Shown piece by piece: positions 54,960 through 64,000 of a stretch of 64,000 nucleotides of DNA. Positions within the stretch are counted from its first letter, which is position 1. Every line of letters begins with the position of its first letter. The stretch lies in assembly GCA_013398615.1 (NCBI GenBank), contig VZSR01001854.1:11175303-11239302 (forward strand). The letters run 5' to 3'. Both the position numbers and the translations under genes were made by a program. Below the pieces are notes generated by a model that was not told the DNA's origin, searched no databases, and saw only the letters and a program-made list of their open reading frames with translations. This DNA is from Brachypodius melanocephalos (taxonomy: Eukaryota > Chordata > Aves > Passeriformes > Pycnonotidae).

Positions 54960-55448
54960 CGAGGGGAGAACGCGGCGGCGGCGGGCGCCGTTAGCACCGG
55001 AGCCGGCGGCGGCAGCGTGGACAGGCGGGCAGAAGTTTTCTCCGCAGATTGCTCCCGCAGCACGGGGACGCCTTGCGGAGGCACGAACGTCCCCGTTCGC
55101 GTTGGGTGTGTTTTGCCTTTTTTTTTCCTCCTTTTTTTTTTTTTTAGTAGTTTAATTGTTTTTTTTTTTTTAAATTTTTGAATTGTTTGATTTTTTAATT
55201 TGATTTTTTTTCAGCTTTAATTTTTTTCTTTTGTTATTGTTGGTTTTGAGGCGCGTGGCTCCGAGAGCTCGCTCTCCCCCGCCCGCGCCCCACTCCACCC
55301 CGTCGCCCGAAGGATCCCCCTCCCCGCCCGCGCTCCCGTCCCCGCCACCGCCGCTCACGACCCTTCCCCCGACCCCTTCGCCCGCCCCAAACTTGGCGGG
55401 TGCGAGGCGCCCGGCGGGGACGGTGTCGGCCGCCCGCCCGCCCAGCAG
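54960..55448 (+). other. Predicted non-coding first exon (5' UTR) of an unidentified gene
   Basis: Starts are inferred downstream of the GC-box cluster, and the right end is set by the donor CAG|GTAAGG after base 55,448. By eye there is no ATG from 54,778 to beyond the donor, so translation would begin in a later exon outside or deeper in the intron. The exon has GC-rich ends (GCGGCGGCGGGCGCC near 54,971; CCGCCCGCCCGCCCAGCAG at the end) and a T-rich middle. The gene was not recognised from this UTR. The 5' end is uncertain by tens of bases or more, and alternative first exons are possible (a weaker GTGAGC donor lies at 54,701). Confidence 0.55.
55111..55248 (+). repeat. T-rich tract inside the CpG island
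   Basis: About 135 bases dominated by T runs of 8-14 on the plus strand, broken by short words such as AGTAGTTTAATTG, AAATTTTTGAATTG and CAGCTTTAA. It has virtually no CpG, while both flanks are extremely CpG-rich. It includes TTTTTTTTCAG at 55,205-55,214, a passable 3' splice-site motif, but no consensus donor precedes it. It may be a retained T-rich UTR element, an old antisense poly(A) insertion, or slippage. Confidence 0.85.
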
Positions 55449-55454
55449 GTAAGG
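55446..55454 (+). other. Consensus 5' splice site
   Basis: CAG|GTAAGG matches the vertebrate donor consensus MAG|GTRAG at every position and is the best donor seen in the island. It defines the exon/intron border after base 55,448. Other GT sites in the island (for example GTGAGG near 55,522) are weaker. Confidence 0.7.
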
Positions 55455-55488
55455 GGCCGGGGGGCGGCGCGGGGCGCGCAGGGGGGCG
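55453..55488 (+). other. Potential G-quadruplex just inside intron 1
   Basis: Four G runs of four to six bases (53-56, 59-64, 71-74 and 81-86 of 55,4xx) are separated by loops of 2-6 bases on the non-template strand, starting four bases after the splice donor. This meets the usual G4 motif definition. Folding and any effect on splicing or R-loops are inference. Confidence 0.7.
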
Positions 55489-56762
55489 GTGGCTGCTGCT
55501 GCCCCTGGGGAGCCGCAGCGGGGTGAGGCCGGGCCGGGGTGGGCGAGGGCTCGCCGGCTCCTCGGTAGTGGAGGCCGGTGGGAAGAGGAGGAGGAGAGCA
55601 AACTTCCTTTTCCTGGGGCCGCCGGCGAGCCTCCCCCCACTCAGTGCCCCCGGGGAGCGCCCCTAGCCCGGCGCGGAGTCCCCGGGATCGGGCAGGGTTC
55701 GGCCGGCGGCCGCGGGGCTCGCGGGATCGGCCCTTTCCTCCGGCTCGGGGCTTCCTTGCCGCGTTTTGTTTGCTCGCCCGCTGCGCGCCTCGCCCCGGCC
55801 GTGCCGGGAGCCGGGCTTTCCCGTCGCCCCGCGCTAGAGGAGAGCGAAGACCTGCCCCGCCAACTGCTGGTGCTGCTGCTGCCGCCGAAACTCCCCGGCA
55901 TTCCCCCCGCTCCGCTTGGGGTGTGCGGGAGGGCTGGCGGATGGGCAGTTGGCAGAAATGCCAGCCCGAAGTGCTGCCACCTTCCTGCCCATCCGCGGCG
56001 GGGATGTGCGGCGGCAGGCGGGCGGCCGTGTGCCCGCGGGAGGGCGGCCCGGCAGAGCCCCCGGCCCCTGGCTAGCCCGGGAGACCCTCCCTGGGGGGCA
56101 GTGCAGAGCTTCTCCTGCCCCAGCTCCCCGCCGGGGAGAGGCGCGCACGCATGGCTCTCATTGTATAACTGTGGAGCTGCAAGCCGGGGCTGAAACTGTG
56201 GCATCTTTGTAAGAGCAGTTTGCAGTTAATTGGTTTGGCAGATGAACTCCTGCACAATCCTCTTGCCCGCATCTGTTTCTTAAGTGCCAGCGCCCCCTCC
56301 CACCCCTTTCCCCCTTTTCCCCGCTCTCCTTTGAAGCGTCGCATAACTCTGTATTGCCAGCAGGATGGAAAGTGCTGATTCAGCAGCCAGGAGCCCCACT
56401 CCATCTGAAGTGGTGGTCTGCCTGAAATGCTCCCATTTGTTGAAATGGGAACATGTGTTGCTGGTATGTCAAAGCAGCATTGATCAGGTTTTCTAAAACA
56501 GACCCAAAGAATGTGGTTTGCTTTTCTCTTCACTAAGGCAGAATGAATTTGGGGTTGGGGCAAGGCAGGAGGGGGCAGGATAGAAGGGGTGTGGGCATCT
56601 GCCACCTTCGGTTACGTTTCTGAGGTGCAGCTGAAATTGTTTTGCCTCGTGAAGATGCTTATGTGTTTTAACGGAGATGTTGCGGGATGTGTAGCAAGGA
56701 TGCATTAACACTCTAGCTCCATTTATTCCTTCGTTTGAAGGCTAGTAGTTGTACTTACAGCC

Positions 56763-56840
56763 CTAGAAAAGGTACAGAGAAGGGCAACAAGGCTAATCCA
56801 AGGATTAAAAGGAGTGAGTTATGAGGACAGGTTAAAAAAA
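56763..56840 (+). mobile_element. CR1 LINE internal fragment
   Basis: CTAGAAAAGGTACAGAGAAG then GGCAACAAGGCTAATCCAAG, GATTAAAAGGAGTGAGTTAT and GAGGACAGGTTAAA follow, in sense order, the CR1 stretch upstream of its 3' UTR (consensus of the type AGAAGGGCAACAAGGCTGAT ... ATGAGGAAAGGCT). After an A9 run the match fades, so the right end is approximate. No intact coding sequence. Confidence 0.65.
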
Positions 56841-59800
56841 AAGCACCACAAACACATGGAGATTAGAAAACCTGCTTGGAAAAGGGGAAATATGCTTGAA
56901 ACTTTAGATGGGAGCCCTGGCTGTGCTTCACAATCGTTTTGGAGCTGAGGCAGAGTGCAGGATGTCAGCAGGGTGCCCTTCCCATGCTGTTAGTCTTCCT
57001 CCAGGGCTAAACCTCTCTGAGCAGCATAAGAAGGAGAGCTGTTCCAGAGCTGTATTCCTCTGGCTGCCTTTGTACAGGTATACATTCGTATCAGAGCTGC
57101 TTGGGTTTTCTTTCTCTAGAACTAGATTCCTTTTAAAATTCAGCACAGTGTAGAGCAAACAGCAGAGCCTGAAGAGTGCTGTTCAGTAGCCTTGCTGCAA
57201 ACAGTAAACTGACAGAGCAGCAGACCCTGACGCTTGCCTCCGGTGATCGTTTTACCATGTTATGGTCTGATTTATTTTCTTCACTTGGACATTATTTGTT
57301 CTTAAAGTAGGTCTTGTTTGCCCTGGCTACATATTAAAGATCTTGTGGTACTTTCCATGGTTCCCCTTAGTTTTGTTAATCAAACTATCCCCTCTCTTAG
57401 CACTGTGTGAGTTGGCTTTTATCCTCACATACAGCCACACCTGGATTTCAGTAGCGTGTTCCTGTGCTTTTTAATGCATAGGCCAAAAGCTCTGCCTAAA
57501 TGCAAAATGGATCTCTGCATCTCAGTTCTGCTGAAGTGTATAGTGTGCACTCTGAATAAAACAAGTGTTTGCAGCCCTCTGTCTTGCGAGTGCTTAAGTG
57601 ACTCCAGCAGGAATAGTTACAAAGGTTTTTTAGAAATCTTTGGTCGTGTTCTCATCTATGCTTGGGATGTAAATGGGCAAAAAGTATCTGGATCTTTCTG
57701 GCAAAGGTATCCTTCCTTCCAAGGCAGGGAGTTCCCAGTTCCCAGCTGGCGGAGGAGAGGTGTAGCTGGGTCATGCACTGCTTCTGCCAGCAGCACCAGA
57801 GTGTTGTGCTGGGAATTTGTTTTCTGACAGCCCCAAATGAGCAGATATCCCTCTAGACTATGAGGCACCGTCAGCTTCTCTGAGCACACGTAGCAGTGGC
57901 TGCAGGCAAACTGAGAGGCTCAGTTTGAGCCCCTGGGTGCACCTACTGTTGCCCCCCATTTGCTGTGCCTCTCTGCATGTGGCTGTGGTGGTCATGGTGC
58001 GAAATGAAGCCAGATTTCTAGGTATAACTTTTGTTTATACTAGAACAGCTCTGTGTTGGGAGTGTGTGTCTGTGTATGTTTGTGTGTGAAATGCACTCAG
58101 GTGCTTCTTCAGACCACTGAAATGTGGGAAATAGGTGGAGGGGTGCCTTTTGATGTCCAGTGGTATGCACTTTTAGGATGCATTTAAGTATTTGCTCAAT
58201 TAAAAAATTCACCAGTCGCAGTAAACACTGTGGTGAAACCCCTTACTATTTTCTGCTGGCCTTTTTATTCTAAACCTCTGAGTGAACTTTATTAGTGAGG
58301 TCAGGGGAAAAGCTTTTCTTCACTTTGTGCCAACATTTCTGTCCAAACTAAGACTAAGGAAGCCTGCTTTTCTTTGGATTTATCTCAGCTATGAGAGTAT
58401 TGATGCCAGTTCACAGTGTAGTGTTTCTTAAGTGTGCCCACTGGCCCAGTGTTTTCATAAACAAGGAAGATAACTCCTGAGACCTCTGCCTCTGTCAGGC
58501 TTGCATGCAGCTTGCCAACTGGCTTGGCTACAGTGTGATTGCATAAGCCTCCTTCTGTAGGAAAGCAGGCTAAGAAGTTAGGATTGTTTTTCTTGGAAAC
58601 TGGACCTGCTCCTGGGCATGTCCAAAATATACCAGTTGCAACTCTTCACCCGGGGAAATCTAGGAATGGAGATCCTTTACCAAAAAGTTGAAACCTCACA
58701 TTCTTTTTTAGGAATTACAAGGAATGAGGTTGCCAAGGAATCCCTTTATTAGCATTGAGCTTTATTTACAGGTTTGCTCTCTTTACACTGCCTGCTGGTC
58801 AGTAGAGCGTGTTGCAATCTAAAACTTGGATGTGGCAAAATAGTCTTGATTCCCGTTACTTTTTCTCCCAAACCAGTGGTTGTTTTGAAAGGTAATATTA
58901 TGAAGTAAACAGATGCCACCTCACTGATTTCTCTTCATACATGTTGAACTGTGCACTTCTGAACTAGTCCTGTGCCAGGTCTTTCCTATTCTCATGCCAT
59001 CTGTTGAATTGGACAGCAGTTCTCCCTTTAGCTCAATATGGCTTGTCCGTTGCATCGGGAATGTGGAGAGTACTATCCTAGAAAGCCAGATTCCACTATG
59101 AGAGCATCCTTAAAAAAACTGTTTGCAGACAGGATGCCTCATACTCAACAGTCTCCTAATGTTTTCAGTGATGAAACAACTAGAATAGCCTGACTTAAAT
59201 GAGATTTGGTTGGATATGTTCAGCATTCTCGTTTATACATGCTTTGTTCCCCTGGATACCATCTTGTCAGCAGGTACGTGTGTAGAGAGACAGACAGACA
59301 CTAAGTTTTTCATACAGGTCAATTCCTTTGAAAATGGTAGTGTTAATGGTTTCCAGCAGCTTTTGGACTACAAATGTACATAGGAGCACTGAAGATCAGT
59401 GCCAAGGTATCCTGAAACTCTTCACACTAATGTGCTTCCATTGACTGAAAACTTCCTTCCCTCTTTGTCTTCCTAGGATCTTTCATAACTCATAGATGGA
59501 TTAGTTCATACAGAGCATATGGACGTGGCTGTCAGGACTGAAGGCATTTCAAGTTCATCCTCTGCTTTAGAGTGGTGGCCTTGTGAACAGTTCTGTCTTT
59601 CCTGACATCTGTAACAGAAAAGACCAGGGAGTTCTGTTTAATGGTGAGGAGTCACTCACGAAAATAGGAGATTATGAGCACTGGGTGAATCACTTTCTGT
59701 TAGAAGGTGGCAGCAGCTTTATGGATGCTACTTGGGTTTTTACAGGCAAGCAACCTGTAGTGGCATTGACCAGAGACTCAGGTGTGGATTGAACAAAAAT

Positions 59801-62800
59801 GTAGTCAGGGTGAATAAAGATGGGTTCTTCAAAGCCCAACAGTAATGCTCATTTACAAGTCAAGAGACCTTTTAATGAAACCTGCTAATTGCATCCCAAT
59901 TAGTTAACCCATGGGGAATGCAGATTACCACTCCTGAATGGCTACAGCAACAGCTGTCATGAAAATCAGTTGTTTTAAAGTGGATGATCTTTTTAGCAGG
60001 GTAGGTAGGACACCTTCTCCCATATCGTGGATAATACATGGATAATATAACTAATGCTGTGAATTAGTGTGAGGGGCCTCCTTCTTCCTGAATCCTTTCA
60101 GAAACCTTTGGTAAGTCATTAGGTATCAAAGTCATTGGGTATCAAATTATAACTTTGGAGTCAGTAAAATGGTAGAGGAAAATGTGTAGTTCTTTGATGT
60201 ATGATACGAAGTAAAATTACAGGTTATACCAAGCTTATATATTGCCAGACGAGATCTGGAATAATCTAGGCACATGGCATAAAAGTCTACCTCATTGATA
60301 CTGAGAGAAGTGAAATGTTTCTCTTTTGGAGCTCTACAGCTTTTCAAGACTGCTGTCTTTGAGATTATGTTGTTTCAGGTATGATGGGATAAGGCATATT
60401 TGCTAGAATAGTTTGACCTCTTCTTGGAGAAAGGATCAGCAGTGAGAAATTCCCCCTTGACAACATGATGATGGAACAGACTCTGTTTATTCTTCTCTAA
60501 AGTGAGAACTGGGGAGGGGAGGCGGGGGGTTGAAATAGATTGTATTGTGCTGTGTATTTCTGTAAAGAGCTTTGGGACAATGGTGATAGTCACGGTCCTT
60601 GGATGCGGAGGTGATGAGTGCCCTAGACAAATTACTGGGAACACCATGGCCATCTCTGCATTCTCTTCTTGTGGAGAGATGCTGTTGAATATTTGAGAAA
60701 GAAACACAATGCCCTGTTTCTGTTGTATTCTTTTGTTAGACTCCAGGGGAAGACTGCAAGAGCTTTTCCCATTATCTTACCCTCCTGCTGTTGACCTGTC
60801 ATCCTTTGGCCAACAGCAACAAGTTGAGCAGCTATATCGATTTTAATGGCCAGCAATTGCATTAATGGTTGCAATATTAACCATTGGACAGTTTTTGTTC
60901 CTCTAGCTGTAATATTCAAACAATGTATTTCTTAGTGAGTCTGTTTCAGATTTTTTGGAGGCCAAATCCAAGGACCATGGGGTCGTTCCAAAAAAGACAG
61001 CTTTGCACAGGCAGGGATGAATGGGGTAATTGTAAACACATGTTTGGTTAAACCACTAGCAAACCAACCTCTCATTCTTCCCAGCCTCCATCAATGCCAG
61101 CTTCTACTGGCTCATAACAGGACAAAAATAGGAAATGACTTTCCTGGCAGACAAACCATAGAGGAAATACCATACCATCCTGTTGGAATAAACCTATAGC
61201 CCAGTGGGAAGGAGCTCTCCTGCTGAGCAGCAGTGGGGATTTCTACATTTGTTCACACAGTAAACATCAGAGCATTGTCCTTGCACTCCCTTCATGCTCT
61301 TGCTGCAGAATTTGTGTCAGCAGAGAAATCTGAGAAACTGAGTGTCTGCATCCAAACTGAGCCTGTGGTTGCTGAAGGCAGCTAATGGTGGATAATACTC
61401 CATGAGGCCAGTATCATTCTTCCATTATGCATCCTTGGTGAGAAAATCAATAAGCAGGGAAAATCTGTAAGTCTGTAGACTTTTCATGGTGGAGATTAGC
61501 ACTTGATGAACACTTAGAGACTTCTTTCAGTGCCCAACATCTAAATTCTCCCTTTTGATGACTTGATCTAGTGGCTGCAGCTCTGTCCAAACTCATGTTG
61601 TTGATTTGTAGCATGGACTAAATTTTCAGAAGTTGCTTTTTTATTTTACTTAACTTTATTTCTAGGTCATCTTCAGGTATTAATTTAAATTTTGAAACTG
61701 TGAGGAAGGGAATCCATTAAATGTCAGCCAGATCTCTTTTGCTGCTGATGTTGCTGTTAGTGGACGATCTGTGCTTCTGTGATTTTGATTTGACACTTCA
61801 ACGTATTTTCGGTCAGGGCTCTGTGTCTCTGCATGCTTCATATATTTGTAGATGTCAAAACTAAGTGGCAGCAAGGATTTGAATCCTTTACTAGAGAAAA
61901 GACTGCTAGAAATATTCTCCCAGATACTGACTACTGGAGGATGATAGGACAAGATAGTTGTGTATTAGAAAGGATTGGAGCAGAAGTTTTCAAGGCTGAA
62001 ATAAAAATGGGGAGGTGGATTTTTTTTTCCTCCGTGCTTTCTTCTTTCCTTCCTTTCTGTGATGTTCATCTCTGCCAAACTACTAGGTATGGATTCAGAT
62101 AGGAGAAGGTTCTCTCTCCTTAAATGGGAATTGAGAGAGGGGGTGAGAAGGACTGGGGGAAGGTAAAATCTGTAGGTTGGTCTTGCTTAGTGTAAAAGCT
62201 CTGAGCATCCTTGGAAAGGAATGAGGAGCTTTTATTATATCAAAGCACAAGTGTGGAATTAAACTTCAAGGAGTTGGAAAAGCTAAAAATTCAGAAGGCT
62301 TTGGCATAAGACAAAAATATCACAAGCTTTCTTAAAAGGCCTGCTTTCCCTTCTGGCTCAAATGTATTAAAGTCCATTTAGGAGAATGTTTAGGGAGAAA
62401 TATGTATTGCAAGACCATCAATTATTTCTGAATTAATGTCTTGTGGGGGATCATTCTTCATTCTAATAGCTGCTTGTGCTGACATCACCCAAGATGTCAG
62501 GGGATTATGTCAGAATTCAAGCCTTGATATTGTGCAGAACAATGGCTCAAGTGCTGGCAGATGCTTTCTTGGTGGGTCAGGTTGCTTTTGTTTATTCTGT
62601 CCATCATTTAACTGCGATATTCCAGATACTGTACATGGTCACAGCAAGAGATGGAGTAAACAATTTCCAAGAGAAGCGTATCTGTGCAGCATGATTGTGA
62701 AGAGAGAGTACTTCTTGCCTCTGCATCTTATACTAGAGGCAGATTTGCCATCATCTAGATGCACAATGCATGCATTTTTTAATGCTTTATGAAAAAGCTC

Positions 62801-63034
62801 ACCAGCTGTAACATTGTCGTCTTTTGTTTGTTTCTGTTATTTGTTGTATTTTGTTTGTCATTCCAGGAATTCTGAAATCAAAAAGTTGAGGCCAAAAGTG
62901 GGTGGGTTTGGTGGTGGAGGTTTTTTTTCTGCTGCTCTGTCAGTTGATTTGTTGTTGTTTTTTGGTTTGCTTTTTTCCCCCTCCCTGGCTGTTGGGCACC
63001 TAGGTTTAGTTTTTAAATGATGAATATAATGAAG

Positions 63035-63039
63035 GCCCT
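63035..63039. repeat. Target-site duplication, left copy (GCCCT)
   Basis: GCCCT directly precedes the TGTGG end of the LTR and is repeated exactly at 63,572-63,576 after its other end. A 5-bp duplication fits ERVL-type integration. Confidence 0.85.
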
Positions 63040-63571
63040 TGTGGTTTAACCTGTCAAGCAGTTAAACACCACACAGTTGTTCACTCACTTTCCCCCCACA
63101 TCAGTGAGATGGGGAAGAGAATTGGAAAGAAGGCAAAACTGCTGGGTTGAGAATAGTGTAGGTGAAGTGAAAAGGAAGGTAAAAGAGTAACAACTGAAAA
63201 GAGTATACAGACGGGTGATGATTAGTGTAATTGCTCACCACCTGTTGATTGGTGCCCACCCAGTCTCCAAGCAGCAGGCCACTGCCTCTCCCCAGTTTTT
63301 TTGTTCAGCATGATGCCATATAGTATGGAATATTCCTTTGGCCAGGTGAGGTCAGCTGTCCTGGCTGTATCTGTTCCCAGCCTGTTGTTCACCCCGAGCC
63401 TCCTCACTGGTGGGGTGAGAAACTGAAGAGCTCTTGGCTTGGTGTGAGCACTACTCAGCAATGACTACAATATCAGTGTGTTACCAGTTTTATTCTCATC
63501 CTAAATCTGAAACACAGCTCTGTACCAGCTTCTAGGAAGAAAATAATGCTACCCCAGCTGAAACCAGGACA
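63040..63571 (-). mobile_element. Solo LTR, ERVL-type endogenous retrovirus
   Basis: The 532-bp segment starts TGTGGTTTAACCTGTCAAGC and ends GAAACCAGGACA on the plus strand, so on the minus strand it runs TGTCCTGG...CCACA with the canonical TG...CA ends. Internal words such as GTTAAACACCACACAG, GAGATGGGGAAGAGAATTGG, ATGATGCCATATAGTATGGA, ATATTCCTTTGGCCAG, GTCAGCTGTCCTGGCTGTAT and GCACTACTCAGCAATGAC match, from memory, an ERVL LTR family widespread in neoavian birds. No internal retroviral region or second LTR is present, so it is the recombination remnant of a provirus. It lies antisense to the predicted gene. Confidence 0.92.
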
Positions 63572-63576
63572 GCCCT
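63572..63576. repeat. Target-site duplication, right copy (GCCCT)
   Basis: Exact repeat of the five bases left of the LTR. It confirms the element's ends and that no deletion removed its border. Confidence 0.85.
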
Positions 63577-64000
63577 GTGAGGGGAAAGCAATCAAAATAG
63601 CCCTTTATGATGCTCTAGAAGTGAATAAACTGGAATGTCATAGTCTATGTGTGATTTTCATGAGCTGATTCTTTTGATATACTTTACTGGTAGGCTGTTA
63701 CAGCATTACATGTAGTCATCACATTTAGCAGTTGAAAAGTTTTTGAAGAGGCATTGTGTTTATTTTCTAAAAGGCTTCAAGAGAATTGAGCAGCGAGACT
63801 ATGAGATGAGCTGTAGGAGTGGAGAACAAATGCTGCTCGAGTTGCTGACATCCCTAATGTGTACTCAGACTTACTTCACATTTGGCATGCATTTTTTTGT
63901 TCTAGAGCTGATGCTAAAAAAGGTCAGGAAAAATCTCTGTGGAGTTCCTTGCTAGCAACGGTGGATTACACTCTCAACACATGGGAAGTCAGAGAAGCGT

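Larger units (their letters stand above)
54660..56165. promoter_or_regulatory. CpG island
   Basis: About 1.5 kb of very high G+C with CpG dinucleotides at near-expected density, in sharp contrast to the AT-rich, CpG-poor flanks on both sides. Islands of this size in birds almost always mark the promoter of a broadly expressed or developmental gene. The only break in composition is the T-rich tract at 55,111-55,248. Boundaries were judged by eye. Confidence 0.93.
55449..64000 (+). other. Predicted start of a long first intron
   Basis: After the donor, the sequence stays GC-rich to about 56,165 and then returns to ordinary AT-rich single-copy DNA. No convincing coding exon is seen up to the window end. 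A possible acceptor (polypyrimidine then TCCTAG) lies at 59,471-59,476, and others near 61,665 and 62,866, but none is followed by a recognisable coding stretch. The intron therefore probably exceeds 8.5 kb. It holds a CR1 fragment and a solo LTR, listed separately. Confidence 0.5.

Noticed and set aside
54143..55084. 313-codon minus-strand frame as a protein-coding gene
   Set aside because: Starts with GTG, has no ATG anywhere, is Ala/Pro/Arg-rich only where the DNA is GC-rich, and has no recognisable domain.
55231..55452. Proline-rich 73-codon frame ending at the splice donor
   Set aside because: Its start is TTG, and the sequence is better explained as a CpG-rich 5' UTR.
55489..56193. 234-codon plus-strand frame in the CpG island, with overlapping frames on both strands (165, 187, 177 codons)
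   Set aside because: Starts with GTG and has no internal methionine. Several frames are open at once on both strands, which is the expected effect of GC-rich DNA with few stop codons.
63222..63461. 79-codon minus-strand frame inside the LTR
   Set aside because: Lies wholly within the solo LTR, which has no coding region; it is a chance frame.
1..64000. CRISPR arrays, bacterial operons, ribosome binding sites, toxin or phage systems
   Set aside because: The sequence has the repeat content, CpG depletion and splice signals of a vertebrate genome. No regularly spaced direct repeats or gene clusters are present.

Overview
This window looks like nuclear DNA from a bird, probably a non-galliform (neoavian) one. 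The evidence is several degraded CR1 LINE 3' fragments, a solo ERVL-type LTR of a family common in Neoaves, short sparse repeats, a sharply bounded CpG island, and no long open reading frames. The species call is inference from repeat types recalled from memory.

Layout. Positions 1 to about 53,000 hold no recognisable coding exon. This is AT-rich single-copy sequence with microsatellites (CT, GAATA, TA/CA), homopolymer runs, minus-strand CR1 tails (17,861-18,180; 44,801-45,050; 48,059-48,098), faint MIR-like pieces near 46.5 kb, and decayed copies of what looks like an ancient palindromic sauropsid repeat (6.2, 36.7 and 42.4 kb). A plus-strand CR1 copy lies at 52,999-53,282, and a more GC-rich shoulder with a (GGACA)n repeat leads into the promoter. 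From about 54,660 to 56,165 there is a strong CpG island. It contains a cluster of GC boxes (54,895-54,940), a probable non-coding first exon read on the plus strand, and a near-perfect splice donor (CAG|GTAAGG) after base 55,448. The exon carries an unusual T-rich tract of about 135 bp in the middle of the island. From 55,449 to the end is best read as the 5' part of a long first intron, with a plus-strand CR1 piece at 56.76 kb and a 532-bp solo LTR at 63,040-63,571 in antisense orientation, flanked by a perfect 5-bp target-site duplication.

The gene whose promoter this is cannot be named: no coding exon is visible and the 5' UTR was not recognised. The open reading frames in the window show no recognisable domain, and several of the longest have no ATG start. 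No novel system (toxin, CRISPR-like, gene cluster) was found. The most informative items are the promoter/first exon, the T-rich insert within it, the solo LTR and the scattered ancient palindromic repeats.
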